A DNA stretch of 64,000 bases from Nilaparvata lugens. Lineage: Eukaryota > Arthropoda > Insecta > Hemiptera > Delphacidae. The notes below the pieces were generated by a model. The model searched no databases. It worked only from the letters and a program-made list of their open reading frames with translations, and had not been told where the DNA came from. The translations under genes and the position numbers were made by a program. Of this stretch, positions 10,087-22,345 are shown piece by piece (position 1 is the stretch's first letter; every line of letters starts with the position of its first letter). Location: NCBI RefSeq assembly GCF_014356525.2, contig NC_052518.1:26685160-26749159 (forward strand), given 5' to 3'.

Positions 10087-11103
10087 CTAACTTGAGGGTT
10101 TTAGAACATTCCTGTAGATACTTAAACCCATTTTATCGGTAATTAAATCACCTACTTGATCTTCTGTTAAATTATGCTGTTTTGCTTCAATCCAATTCAT
10201 ATGAAAGCTAACTTTTGCGTAGTTCCGAACTATTTGGTAGGCTATTCTATGTATAAATAAAGTGAGATAATTGGTGAATGCAGGTGAACATTGTAATCTT
10301 GTCACTTCATCATTCTCAGTATTTTTAATTGAAGATGCTATTTCCTCACGAATTGATTTGACTGTAGCTTGTAATTCATCTTTCTTAATAAATGCTTGGA
10401 TTTCACTACTCAGATCATTTTTCAATACATAAGTTTTGCTAAACGTAGATAGCAATGTATTTAAATCGTTTTTTGAAACAAATTGTTCAATCCCCTCCAT
10501 AATATTTGTCTTTATCGTATTAGTCATTGTGGATAATCGATCTTCAAACTCTTGTTGTTATTCAATGCCTGCACAGTTTTATCCAAATATTCCTTATCAA
10601 CCGATAATGAATGAGTTTCATTTACTCTAGTAAAAAGTTCTGTGCTAAGCTGTTTCAATCTGGTATTTAGATAATTTCTATCTAATACTTGCAAATTTTT
10701 AATCTTGTCTGAGATAACTTTCAATTTCTCATCCAAATAATTCTTGTCAACTTTATTATCATTGATTGTATTCAAGTGTGATCTGAATATCTCTGTTGTT
10801 GATTTGAGATCATGTAGAGAATTCTCCAAATTGATAGATTTCTCTTTAACTCCCCTATCGATATTGTCAGATAACTGTTGTAATGTACTGAAGATGTGAT
10901 CCTTTTCGATCTCGTTCAATCCAATATTCTTAACTATATTAGATAATTGTGAATCTAAATACGAACGCAGAGATTCACTAACACCCTGTTGATTAATTGC
11001 CTGGATTATTCTCTCACTAAAACTGTCAAGATCTGGTTCAATCCATACAATCTCTTTCTTTGCAGCGACTCTCTCGCTTTTACCTCCGAATCTGTGCACG
11101 CTC
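10087..11103 (-). pseudogene. Coiled-coil fibre-like viral protein
   Basis: Two abutting frames (11135-10524 and 10527-10087) form one protein with a break near 10530. The likely start is the ATG at 11103 (MSVHRFGGK), a start shape I associate with Polinton-type fibre-like proteins. The body is a series of repeated coiled-coil segments with the pattern D..YLD..L..... (KNYLDEKLK, RNYLNTRLK, KEYLDKTVQ). The C-terminal part is helical, then has a compact end (FHMNWIEAKQHNLTEDQVGD). The repeats suggest a trimeric spike or fibre stalk. This role is inference; no catalytic motif is present. The gene is the leftmost of the viral minus-strand block, just downstream of the DUF8207-like gene. Confidence 0.55.
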
Positions 11104-11112
11104 ATTCTGCAA

Positions 11113-12099
11113 CTAAACAATAATTTTACCTTCACGTAATTCTTCTATAATTGATGCAATCTCAACATCATGACCCGAGTGTCCAGCAAGTTTTGATGAT
11201 TTTAATAAATGAAGTCTCTGAACCGATTCATCATAGTTGTCATAATATTGGTAAATTCTATTGCTAGAAGTATTTTTTGCAAATTTCAATAACCCTGAAC
11301 CTCTCTTACTTGCTTTTTTAACAGGAAACAGCATTTGAATTAAGTGAGACTTTACACCAGTGTTACGTTTCACATATCCTCGTCTATCCAAATGAACTTT
11401 TGTTATTGATAAAATCTTCTTGTATTTATTTAGATATTTTTCATCAAAGAGATATGAATTTGGTCTTGGGGCAAATAACAGTTCTAATAGACCATGTGTA
11501 ATTCGGAATTTCTCGTTATCAATATAAAAAAAGTAGTTATCAAAGCTAACAACCATCTCACCCATAAAATATAATTTTCGGTCAGAATCATAGGAAATTC
11601 CATAAGGAATCGAGTTATCCAATTTTTCACTATGAAATGTATACAAATATTGTGCAAGCACTTGATTCTTTATCTTCTTTATTTTGCTGCTTGTATCACT
11701 CTCAAGCCTAGTTGAATTAAATATACTTGAATCATTCATGCTTAGATCTTTTTCAGCTGCTGATGGTGATGCAACTTCTATTGTTTCACTAATATCATCA
11801 TGTTTTTCTCCTAGATCCATACTTTCTTCATCTTCTTCTTCTTCTTCTTCTTCTTCTTCTTCTTCTTGTTCCTCTTTTTTTGGTATAAAACTCTGATCGG
11901 ATTGGTGAGAAGATTTAGTTTTCCCCATTTCAACTAGAGGTGTGATAATCAAAAGTTTAAAAAGTTTTTCTCTGTAATCATTAGATTGCTTTTCAAAATG
12001 TACAATGCTTCTATGTTTGTCTCTAATAACTTTCCTTAATTTCTTAATCTTATCGATTAGAGCAACGCTAGCGTTTTGTCTTCTACGAGACATCCTCAT
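11113..12099 (-). CDS. DUF8207-like conserved viral protein
   Basis: An intact frame of about 329 codons from the ATG at 12099 (MRMSRRRQN). It has a basic N-terminal coiled coil (DKIKKLRKVIRDKHRS) and an acidic run of about a dozen glutamates encoded by a CTT/TCC-like repeat near 11830-11870. The C-terminal domain reads GLLELLFAPRPNSYLFDEKY and KYKKILSITKVH. That domain resembles the uncharacterised DUF8207 family seen in insect and cnidarian Polinton-like elements. Function is unknown. It begins 22 bases downstream of the ATPase stop codon and precedes the fibre-like gene in the same orientation. It is one of the few viral frames here without a stop, apart from possible start changes. Confidence 0.6.
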   Translation of the reverse strand: MRMSRRRQNASVALIDKIKKLRKVIRDKHRSIVHFEKQSNDYREKLFKLLIITPLVEMGKTKSSHQSDQSFIPKKEEQEEEEEEEEEEEDEESMDLGEKHDDISETIEVASPSAAEKDLSMNDSSIFNSTRLESDTSSKIKKIKNQVLAQYLYTFHSEKLDNSIPYGISYDSDRKLYFMGEMVVSFDNYFFYIDNEKFRITHGLLELLFAPRPNSYLFDEKYLNKYKKILSITKVHLDRRGYVKRNTGVKSHLIQMLFPVKKASKRGSGLLKFAKNTSSNRIYQYYDNYDESVQRLHLLKSSKLAGHSGHDVEIASIIEELREGKIIV

Positions 12100-12120
12100 T
12101 CTTTCACTGCTACTCACTCT

Positions 12121-12800
12121 CTACTGAATGTCAATAAAGTTATCCAGACCCTGCCTATATTTTCCACTATTAGCTACACATTCAGTCATAATAGTAAGAA
12201 AACTATGCTTCTTAGAATTCCACACATTTGAACACAATTTACTGAAATCTCTGAAGCAAATATCTTCACCCACATAGTCTCTATGTATTAATTTGAGTGA
12301 TAATTGATCAATTTTGAACATAACAATCATATTTGCATTATCTCTGGTGAAATGTTTTCGTGTTGCACCATAACTTTGAATTAAATATGTGGTATCAATA
12401 TTACAATGTCTACCCATAGTAAAATAATCCCTTATTTGAGGTGTGTGACTAAGTTGTAAATCATCAAATATAACTAGAGAATATTGTGGTATATTGTTTG
12501 GATGTGGAATGCTATCAGGAATATCATTCACATGAAATTCAATACCTTTCATTTTTGAAAAGACTTTTCTTAAAAACAAGTACTTATCTTGATATTGACT
12601 TTTAGTATTTAAATATGTTTAAATCTCAATCCATTTTTGGAAAAAATCAAGTTGAACAATAAATTCGTTTTACCACATGCAGATTGGCCCATGATGAGAA
12701 TTTTAGCATTATGTGGTATCAATGCCCCATTCTTACACCATACAGGCTTTTCCTCTTGTGCAATCAACTTATCGAAATTTACAATGACGAGTTTGTTCAT
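12121..12800 (-). pseudogene. Viral genome-packaging ATPase (FtsK/HerA, A32-like)
   Basis: From the ATG at 12800 (MNKLVIVNFDKL) the protein reaches a Walker A loop, ILIMGQSACGKTNLLF, about 35 residues in. The frame breaks near 12605. The second frame (12579-12121) carries Walker B (YSLVIFDDLQ) followed by the conserved GRHCNIDTTYLIQSYG region, matching A32-type packaging ATPases of Polintons and related viruses. It would pump the genome into capsids. One frameshift between the two parts disables it. Its neighbours are the integrase upstream and the DUF8207-like gene downstream, all on the minus strand. The identification rests on both Walker motifs and on context. Confidence 0.8.
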
Positions 12801-13190
12801 GTTGAGAAAGTGAGATATACAAACAGAACGAACTGTTTCATGTGTCTGGTTCACTCGCTAATGAAGCGTTTTCTAGGTGACACACATACATGTACTCACC
12901 CATTCAACATCTAGACACGTACCACTTGCTACTACTTCACACTTCTCTATGACAAAATGAGAAATGAAAGAGCGAACATTCAATTCAAGTTGTTTTTATT
13001 TAAAAAACACACACACAATGTAAAGAATATTACAATGATTATCCACAACAGATGTGGATAGATAATTATACAGTGTACATTATTTACATCATATGATCTT
13101 ACTCTAATTATTTACAACAAATGTGAATTGATAAAATTATACCATGTACATTATTTACAACATATGATCTTACTCTGATTATTTACAATC
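12801..13190. repeat. Viral intergenic region with about 70-bp tandem repeats
   Basis: Two full copies and one partial copy of a unit of about 70 bp lie at 13037-13106, 13107-13177 and 13178-13199. Each contains TTATTTACA and, in the two full copies, ATATGATCTTACTCT. The last copy overlaps the 3' end of the integrase. The segment lies between the integrase and ATPase genes and may hold transcription signals; no other structure was recognised. Confidence 0.6.
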
Positions 13191-14127
13191 TTACTCTAAT
13201 AAGGTCTCTCGATTTATGAATGATGGTTGTGGAAATCCAATCCATTTCACAAGCAACTTATCCTTATCTCGTCTCAATATTTTTTCTATCAAATAAACAT
13301 CTCTTTCAGATTCATTCAAATGTGTTTTTTTTTTAATTTCTTCTTGATAAAACCTACCCTGTATTATCTCACCACTAAGATCTTCTAATGAGTAAGTGAT
13401 AGGTCTCGTGGGATGTATGCTCACAATTCGGAAATATTCGGGTGACCAATTCATTAGATATTTTTTATCAAATATCTGTTTCTTACAAGAAATTCTCACA
13501 ATATCACCTAGCTTATATTTTGGTTTCAACCCTTTTAATTTGAATCGTCTATTAAATGCAGAGTTTAGTGATTCTAAAATGTGTTTACAATGTTTTTTTA
13601 GTTACATCTTTAGGTCGCATTCCAATGGAACTGTGTACTGTATTGTTATAATCATCTACAATATTTTGTAAGTTATTAACCCAGTTTTTACTCCCACGTT
13701 CAGTTAAACATCAATATATTTTTGATTTTATTGTACGATTAAATCTCTCAGTGATACTAGCTTTCTTATCAGTAAAAACAGAATAATGCTTGATATTATA
13801 CTTATCTAACAAATCTTTCACATGCTTATTAAAATACTCCTTCCCTCCATCTGTCTGGAAAAAATGCATATGTTTATTCTTACGAATAATGGGTTCGAGT
13901 GCATTATAAACACTTTGTGCAATCTTATTCTTTAAAGGTATACAATAAGTGTACTTAGTAAAACAATTAATAACAGCTAAAATATAATGATATCCTTTAT
14001 TGAATTTAGATAAGCTACCCATCTCAATCAGATCTGATTGATATAAATCGTTCTCATTATTCAACTCATATCTACGTGTGGGGTAATTTACATGTGCAGC
14101 AGGGTGAAGCTTTTGCTCTAATATTAC
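13191..14127 (-). pseudogene. int: Polinton-type retroviral integrase with chromodomain
   Basis: The reading starts within a frame upstream of 14064. It has a short basic segment (NYPTRRYEL), then the rve core: first Asp in LYQSDLIEMG, second Asp in FFQTDGGKEY, Glu in ITERFNRT, so all three DDE residues are present. It continues after a TGA near 13708 with VDDYNNTVHSSIGMRP. After a frameshift near 13590 comes an SH3-like C-terminal domain (KYKLGDIVRI). A chromodomain-like tail follows (YLIEKILRRDKDKLLVKWIGF). This layout is typical for Polinton/adintovirus integrases, which insert the viral DNA into chromosomes. One stop and one frameshift make it a pseudogene. The N-terminal zinc-binding region was not found. 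Confidence 0.85.
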
Positions 14128-14224
14128 TCATTCTTCTTCTTCTTCTTCTTTGTGTGAAGACATGCATGAAACAGAATTCGATGTGTTGGTCACTTCCTTG
14201 TTACACACACACTGATCTGTGCAA

Positions 14225-17200
14225 TCAGTTTGCTATTTTGTAGTGACCGAATGGTAATGTATTGATTTTATTCTCTGCAATAAAGTGCTTGTCATCGAAC
14301 GGGCTTAAACAAACCTTTGCGCATTCAATTTGATGTATGTTATGATTGAAGGATCTCAACATATTACATTTTTCTATATGTTGGCATTGTTCAATCAAAC
14401 ATTTCTTATACAAATCAAAACTAAGTTTTCTATTTTTTACATATGTCTTCACACCTTTTGCTACACACTTATTTACAGTTTCCTCCTTCTCATTATTTAC
14501 AAGATATGAATACAATTTCGCCCATAATCCCAGAAAAGATTTTAAAGGAATTGAAGCTGCCTCATCCTTAAATTCCCCTACAACTTTATTCCTCATTGGA
14601 GAAGCATTCGTGCAAAGCTGGGTAATTTGAAATGTCAAACAGTTCTAGATTTTCTCTTATCAATTGTTAGACGTCGGGTGTCTCCAACGATAAGAGGAAG
14701 CTATCTGTATCAGTCATACAAAGCTGGATGCGTTGCCATGGTATGATTTTTTGCAATTTACAGTAGAAAAAATCATACATGTGTAGTTTACTCAAATCCA
14801 GGATGCAGAAACCTGAATAGATTGGCCTATTCATTTTTAGTTCCAACTTTCACTAGAAAACTGCAATCACATCCGAACTTATTATCTGCCAGTGTTTACA
14901 TAGGGGATTTGAAATGTACTTATCTAGATTCTTGGCGTCTGTGATAATTTGAACATTACAATGATGGCGACTATTCTGTAATGTCTTCCCATAAATTAGG
15001 TTGCTCATCTGTTTGAAGAATGAGACTTCAAATTTATTTTTCATGGCTTGCCTATTACAGGTATTGAACTCAATGTAGTTCTTCAACCAAGGTGATTGGG
15101 AAAAGCTAATGATGCAATGTACTTTTGTTAATTGCAATCCGGGTTGAAGGTACAGCTTCAAATTCATGTAATGAACAATTTACCTCTCTCGATCAAAAAG
15201 TGTGTTCATGAGTTTTTTAGTAAGAGTTTGACCGTTCTCATTGGTTTGGTACTCGGAGAACAATTTGCTAGGAGGAATTTGATGAAGTGGAGCGAGAGGG
15301 AAATTGGCATGCATATCATGTAACTCCTGGGGGTACTTGAGATCACATTCAATTACATAACCAGTTTCTGATTCACTCTCCAAATTTGTAAAGTCAAGAG
15401 CATGGATTCCTTCCTCTGAGAGGAACTTGAAATTTCCATAAGGTAAGAATTGATTCATAGAGTGGGCATACAAAGAATTACAATCTATATAAAGCAAATA
15501 GTTACTTGGTTTTGTGGGATCATATGTGTCAGGGATGTGTTTGTTATTGGCTTCGCAATAACGCTTGCCAATAAACGAAACACCACCGCGCATTCCTGAT
15601 TTAAACATTAGATGTATATCGGGATCGCTAATCAATTGGAGTTCAACCCGGGTGAACTTTAACATACAATTCTAAGTGGAATGAGCAAGCAAAAGAAAAT
15701 GAGTCACATCGAGGCCATATGACCTAAAAAGTGTTGACCTCATTTCTTCAAAAACTTCAACTAATAGCATGACGTCTAGGCATAGATAGAAATCATGATA
15801 CTCGCTGAGAGATTTCAACTTGAATGTTGAGAACACTCTTTGTGCGTGCTCATATTCTTTGGGGGAGAGGGGTGTATCGTTAAGATTGTTATAAAAACAT
15901 TCTATTGGATGGAAAGAAGTCTCAGCGAATTTTTCAGGGCAAGATATGTACGAATAGGGATATACTCATTTTTTTAACAAGAGTTGCCTATGTTTGAGAT
16001 CGGGGTCATTAAATACTGAAAACAGATGTTTGAACTTCAATTCCATATCTGTACTATCTACCAAGTTGCACACTAATACTTCTAAGGATTTATTCATAAA
16101 TTTATAGGAATCTAAAAACTTAATTTTTCCCACTGTCAATGTCAAAAATCTTTCTGATGTATTGGCGATACAGGAAATTTCTTTTTTACATTTTCTGAGA
16201 GCTTTTAGAATAAAATGGCTGTCAAATCCACTAAAATTATGGAAGTAATAGCTAATTGTATCGTCAGTTCGAGTATTTAAATTACATGACACATGAGCAG
16301 CACACAAAAACTTTCCATTTTCATGTGCATGATGGCGTACCTTTGTGTCTGTTTCGGTAAAAACTCCTTCGCAAAGGCCGCACTTATCAGCGTTTTGAAA
16401 TTCGCGTTGCTGACGCTCACTTAAATGCTCCAATGGAATTTCACATTTTATATCCGCACTCAATAAATCGCCCAGTTTGATTATTCCCTTGAGAAATTTC
16501 TCCATGATCTTTTCATTGATATTACTCGATCTATAGAGTACTGGGCCATACGCAATATCTCCATTCACATCAATTACACTGAAACAATACCCGCATGGAA
16601 TATGACACGCTGTTTTCTTGGTGTAACTTCTGGTGATAGGTACATCCTCACAATCAGATTCGTTACTGTGCATATTCACAACAAATGTTTCCAAATCCGC
16701 GTAGATTGTATACTTTTTCTTCAAAGTCGAACCAAGTTTTTTAAAATTTGATTGATTCACCTCATTTTGGGTACAAAGTTCTCTGAGACTGGAACTTTGA
16801 ACAAAGCTCTAGATGTCTCATCAAATTTGCTTTCCCATCCCGGTTTACTGTTTTGTTTGATGTAAATCTGTGAAAACAGAAATTACAAACATCTACTTGT
16901 GCTTTAGCTTTCGAAAGGTGAGAAAGAAGACGTGACAATCTGTTTTTCCGGTTCGCGGTGTTAATTAAACAAAAATGTGTTTTTCCTGCATCACCTTTCA
17001 ACATTAAAAGATTAATTTGGTATTCATGCGTACGGAATATGCTTGTTTGATAGGGGAAAAACTTTTTGTTGTCATACGTGATAACATGAATTGCGATGTC
17101 TGTATTAAGAATTTCAAATTTCTTTATGTAGTGATCGGTGGTTGGGAAATTAACTCCGCAAGTGTTCAGCCTGTGAGCAAATTTGCTCAAATATTTCACC

Positions 17201-17384
17201 GTTAAGTGTGTGTTATTTGTTGGTTTCTGGTGAAAATAGGCTAGAACACTCTAAAGAAAACACTTTTTATCAGAAAGATTTTTGACATTGATAACACATT
17301 TCTTATTCTTGATGAACTGGGGTGTTTGAATATAACTGCTTGTGTATATTGGATTATATCTAATCACATTTACATCAAGCGAGT
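14225..17384 (-). pseudogene. polB: Protein-primed DNA polymerase B, main part
   Basis: The exonuclease and polymerase domains of a Polinton/adintovirus PolB. Going leftward, a region around 17.2-16.8 kb (CGVNFPTTDHY, then a C2H2-like cysteine cluster) is followed by Exo I TIYADLETF (~16.7 kb) and Exo II HNFSGFDSHF (~16.24 kb). Exo III follows, with YHDFYLCLD (~15.8 kb). Motif A is IDCNSLYAHSM (~15.5 kb), motif B KQMSNLIYGKTL (~15.0 kb) and motif C TDTDSF (~14.7 kb). The C terminus is GEFKDEAAS ... FDDKHFI ... LPFGHY. All catalytic landmarks are still readable. In-frame stops occur near 17.25, 15.97 and 15.66 kb, with frame changes near 15.17 and 14.65 kb. The N terminus is displaced to 21942-22345 by a 4.6-kb LTR element. 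Confidence 0.88.
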
Positions 17385-18419
17385 TGTAAACAGAGGGGGT
17401 TGTTTCTTCTTTTCATTAATATTTGCTAAAATTATGCTATAAAATCTCTATTTGAATCCTTGAATGGTTGGGAGCTTTTAGTGGATTCGTTCATTCAAAA
17501 GCACAGATTATCATCATTTTCACATATTCTAGCAAACATAGTAGCTACGAGCCAGGAACTTTAATGAAAAATACTTTTTAAAATTCAACCTCAGGTTTAT
17601 TGAACTCATTAACGAATCAATAGAAATCATGTCGAATTCTCCAACAGAGTTACTCAGTAACTGATTCAGAAAAAGAAGGTATATTAAATTAATTCAATCT
17701 ATACATTTTGGGAACCTGCTAACTTGCTGCATTTGAATTTGGGCCTCGGTCAATCTATGTTGCTAAATTTTGAGCTACAATACGAAGACAACAAAAGTTT
17801 GGCACTCACCATTTTTACAATTTAAATTTCGACTCTTCAGAAACACACACATACAATTTAAGAAAACTCACTATGCTGGAACTCATACGCACAAATAATT
17901 TCCTGGTTCTACTCTCACTAACAATATTAAATTTTGGTTTCTGTTTAACTACATAAAAATTACTGATAACAGAAAACTTAACAAATTGTCCCTCTGAATG
18001 GGAAATGGGCCCAAACAGAGGACCAAGGCTCACACACTGTTACATGTTTTCCCAGTTATGTCTCAATTCGAACTGTGGCCTTTTCACTGAAAATTGTTCC
18101 CCTCCACGAGCATTGAGCATAACTTCCAGTGGGAAAGCCAAAGCTGCAAAAAGGTCAATGCTCGTATAATTTTCAAATACAGTGGCTTTTTCGACATGAA
18201 ATTGAAACTGCACTTGGAAAATGCATGAAAATTGCTTTAATTTTGACAACTAGGCAACAAGTTAGCAAATTCCAACAAGACAGAGTCAATTCTCACACTA
18301 AAAACGCAGGGTTCAACAAACAGTAAAATCAAAGTTCATTTCAGTTCAAAAACCTGAAAAATAATATAAGATGCACACAAACAACTACAATAATACCCAC
18401 TCAATATCACACTATTACA
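17385..18419 (-). repeat. LTR (3' copy) of the element in polB
   Basis: A 1035-bp repeat. Differences from its partner at 20907 include the first 40 bases (GTTGTTTCTTCTTTTCATT versus GTGTTTTTTTCTCTACTAT) and scattered single changes such as ACACACATACAATT versus ACACACATACGATT. Confidence 0.9.
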
Positions 18420-20906
18420 TCACCCCCTCCCCTAAAAAAGACGATTTCACCAAAATTTCATTCACTCTTAATTTGCTTTCACACTAACACTTGACACTAT
18501 TATCTGGTCGACATCAAGCCTGGAGCTGTGACTTGGAACAGCCCTTCGATATGGATGGGGGTGGTCGAAGAGATGCACCCGACGGTAGTACCCAGACATC
18601 TCAGCCCGTGGTAGGTGGTTGACATCAGTGCAAACTGCAATACAGCTGTAGGTCAGTTCTGGCAGTCAGAAGCCAGTCAGCTGTTCGCTGGCCTCAGCGA
18701 CATCAGGAAGTCAGCATCCTCCCGGAACAGTGGACATCACATCAGCAGTAGCAATGATGTCATCGGGAGTGGGGCATACATGGAATGGCCCCATCACTCT
18801 TGCACACAGTAGTCTCTTGTAGACAGGCCGTGATATCCCAGAAGACAAATCACTGTTTCTTCCAACAGGAACTAACCTTTTCAACTGTTATCACTCAACA
18901 TTTCATCAAAACTCACAACTTACTAACTTGAGAGTTGGGTGTGCCAAACCCAGAAAAATTTACTAACACTGTGGCTCAAAATAGAAATGACCGGGCCCTT
19001 TAAAATTAATTCAACTCAAAATATTCACTTTTCACATAAGACAACAATAAATTTGAACGCATAATATATTTCCTAAAACTTCAAATAATTTCCTAAGTCA
19101 TTATCAACTGTCATTTCATTATCTCGTATCAATTAATTTCGAAATGAATTACAATTATTCTATCTCTCTAACTACGCTTTCAGAACAATAGCCTGCCAGC
19201 TAGCATTTTCAGATTAGCCTTCAATATTGTAGTCATAACGTCTAACTAATTATTGATTCAATTATCTATTACGTTTTCAACTATTTTCTGTTTGTCTCTA
19301 CCACTGTTTATTCGATATTCCTTCTCATGTTCTTCTTCCCCTTCTCTCGTTTCATTCGAGTCTTGACAAAAAAATATTATAATCATGATTTACTGTTTTA
19401 CTCTTATTTCCATTGTTCTCATCGCACAGTCCAAGGAGTATTTTCTTCTCTTTCTAACCGTTACTTTCTCTCTCATTCTTACTCACACTTGTTGATCTTT
19501 TATATCTCTAATACACAATATACAGATTCTCTCTCTCATCAAATCAACTATCTCTCTCACTCTTTATCAGGTCAGTTAACTATTCCCAGCCTTGGCTTAG
19601 TCAAATAATAGAACTAAACCATGAAATGAAATACTTGCACTACTTGATGGCCAATTTCCCTATCGCCCTCTTAAGAGCCAGCATAGTCAAAAATGCCTAC
19701 AATCAAGAACTTCTAAACAGCTAAACTATGGATGCCCGATCCATGTTCATAACACCAGTTCACCTAACTGTTTTATCTCTTTCACTGAATTTCCCAAATT
19801 CAATCGCAACTTGGAATTCCCGATTCCAAAACCTCTCAGCCCCACTGAGATAGTCGTCAACTCTCAATAATACCGCCTGTATTATCCTCAGTACCTCATG
19901 CCCGCTGAGTAAAAAAAATCACATCTTAATCCATTTTACCTTATTTACCAATAATTTCTGCCCAGAATAAACCGAAATCTCAAATTACAACCTACTCGAT
20001 CCAGCTGTAAAGTGAGTATTCAGTTCAAACGGGCGGAAATAATACTATTCATTCATCATTCTTCCATAATATGAAATCCAATCATCTCAATCTCTCACAC
20101 ATAACTTTTTTCTCAAAATACAACTGGATATAAAATCAACTTCATACCTCCTTGGACTCTCTCTCACAAAACATGATTTAAAAAAAATCCCACATAACAT
20201 TTTCCTTGACAAACTACGGTAATCACATTTGAACATAAAATTACATTACAACGTTTTTCAGTTCAACAAAAATTCATTTCTCTCTATTAAAAAAATGCAT
20301 TCTACATTTTCTATCAGTCTGGTGCAATGTTGCCAGCTTTTGCAGTCACAGGAAAGCTCATATTACAAATTTCTTTTCCATTGTTCCAGATATTGGAATA
20401 GAATTTCACACAGCAATATTCTCAAGCTCAACAACGGATTACTGATTTTTCATCTTCAACTACAAAATAATTTTAATCAATAAATTCTCTGATTTCAAAA
20501 TTCATTCTATAAAACTAACACTTTTCATCTCAAAATATTTCACGTATTACACTACTTACAAGGTATTGTTATCACAATAAAATGTTATACTTCATGTTCC
20601 TGCTCGTGTTACTAAGAAATTATTCATTTTGAAACAGGCTGTTTTCTCAATACTTCTCATCAATCCACAAAACTGCTGATTAATCTGGCATTTGTATGTT
20701 TGTCGTTTTTGCAGACAAACTCCACACATATGACACCATTTTGTAACCGGAAGAGGTATTTTTAACCCTACACCACACCTGACATCATTTCTGTAACCGG
20801 TGACATATTTGTCTCTATTTAGTTTAATCTTCCAAAATATGAAATATATAAGAATACATGTGGTTTGATAGTCATTCTTGCAGACTATACCACCGCTGGC
20901 CACCAA
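18420..20906. other. Interior of the LTR element, no gene recognised
   Basis: AT-rich with scattered TCTCTC runs and one GC-richer island at about 18510-18840. ORFs there are under 120 codons and show no retroelement domain. The minus-strand purine tract lies at its left end. Confidence 0.6.
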
Positions 20907-21941
20907 TGTAAAAGGAGGGGGTGTTTTTTTCTCTACTATAATATTTACCAAAATTATGCTATAAAATCTCTATTTGAATCCTTGAATGGTTGGGAGCTTT
21001 TAGTGGATTCGTTCATTCAAAAGCACAGATTATCATCATTTTCACATATTCTAGCAAACATAGTAGCTACGAGCCAGGAACTTTAATGAAAAATACTTTT
21101 TAAAATTCAACCTCAGGTTTATTGAACTCATTAACGAATCAATAGAAATCATGTCGAATTCTCCAACAGAGTTACTCAGTAACTGATTCAGAAAAAGAAG
21201 GTATATTAAATTAATTCAATCTATACATTTTGGGAACCTGCTAACTTGCTGCATTTGAATTTGGGCCTCGGTCAATCTATGTTGCTAAATTTTGAGCTAC
21301 AATACGAAGACAACAAAAGTTTGGCACTCACCATTTTTACAATTTAAATTTCGACTCTTCAGAAACACACACATACGATTTAAGAAAACTCACTATGCTG
21401 GAACTCATATGCACAAATAATTTCCTGGTTCTACTCTCACTAACAATATTAAATTTTGGTTTCTGTTTAACTACATAAAAATTACTGATAACAGAAAACT
21501 TAACAAATTGTCCCTCTGAATGGGAAATGGGCCCAAACAGAGGACCAAGGCTCGCACACTGTTACATGTTTTCCCAGTTATGTCTCAATTCGAACTGTGG
21601 CCTTTTCACTGAAAATTGTTCCCCCTCCACGAGCATTGAGCATAACTTCCAGTGGGAAAGCCAAAGCTGCAAAAAGGTCAATGCTCGTATAATTTTCAAA
21701 TACAGTGGCTTTTTCGACATGAAATTGAAACTGCACTTGGAAAATGCATGAAAATTGCTTTAATTTTGACAACTAGGCAACAAGTTAGCAAATTCCAACA
21801 AGACAGAGTCAATTCTCACACTAAAAATGCAGGGTTCAACAACAGTAAAATCAAAGTTCATTTCAGTTCAAAAACCTGAAAAATAATATAAGATACACAC
21901 AAACAACTACAATATTACCCACTCAATATCACACTATTACA
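20907..21941 (-). repeat. LTR (5' copy) of the element in polB
   Basis: The partner of 17385-18419 and the same length. On the minus strand it is followed by the presumed primer binding site at 20890-20906. Confidence 0.9.
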
Positions 21942-22345
21942 GAGTCAATCTTCTTCAACACCCACCCACTCCCAAATCGAACAAAGTTATTGAATGAACT
22001 TGAAATTTTCCTAACCGCTAACATAAAATGTTCATTCAATTCATCATAACTCTCCAAGACGTTCAAGCCTATGGCCGAGTAGCTATGTAGATTCACAATG
22101 GATGAAACAGCTTCAGATTCCTCTGATTCTAAAACTACCATCTTATACAATAATACATTTAATACTAAGAACCATTTCACATTTCCTTCGAAACGTGCAG
22201 CGTGTTCTCTTATTTTCTCAAAAACATGAGCTTTTGAGTTTTCAAGCACATTTTCAATGTCAGGTGCTACGTTTTTGAAGGAAATGCGATGGTGAATTGC
22301 GCGCAAACTCACGCCTCTAACCCTGCGTTCTCTGGTGTGCTCCAT
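21942..22345 (-). pseudogene. polB: PolB N-terminal region, cut off by LTR insertion
   Basis: From the ATG at 22345 (MEHTRERRVRGV) the frame runs leftward through LRAIHHRISFKNVAPDI, a conserved-looking aliphatic helix (WFLVLNVLLYKMV), and FNNFVRFGSGWVLKKIDS, where the inserted LTR begins. FxxGSGWVL-x-x-I is a signature of the PolB N-terminal region in Polinton/adintovirus-like elements. The same region continues at 17384 on the other side of the insert. An alternative start is possible: the bases just upstream read TTTGTTTGTTTTCAG, a good splice acceptor ending at 22381, so the transcript may be spliced. Confidence 0.8.

Larger units (their letters stand above)
17385..21941 (-). mobile_element. 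Non-coding LTR retrotransposon inserted in polB
   Basis: Two direct repeats of 1035 bp each (17385-18419 and 20907-21941), both starting TGTAAA and ending ATTACA, bracket a 2.5-kb interior. GAGT flanks both ends (17381-17384 and 21942-21945). On the minus strand a purine tract (AAAAAAGGGGAGGGGGTGA) precedes the left repeat, and a TTGGTGGCCAGCGGTGG primer-site-like string follows the right repeat, so the element points left. The interior has no gag or pol frame that I can recognise, only short ORFs, so it would need proteins from elsewhere (LARD/TRIM-like). The repeats differ at only a few sites, suggesting a recent insertion. Confidence 0.85.

Noticed and set aside
11684..11896. Plus-strand poly-serine frame
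   Set aside because: Antisense of the poly-glutamate tract in the DUF8207-like gene.
13037..13199. CRISPR-like direct repeats
   Set aside because: The units are adjacent without unique spacers and are degenerate, in a eukaryotic context.
18615..18812. 65-codon frame in the GC-richer island of the LTR element
   Set aside because: Too short, no domain, and lies in a non-coding retroelement interior.
17385..21941. Long direct repeats considered as terminal repeats of the virus
   Set aside because: They are direct, not inverted, have TG...CA ends with a 4-bp duplication, and lie inside polB. They are LTRs of a separate element.
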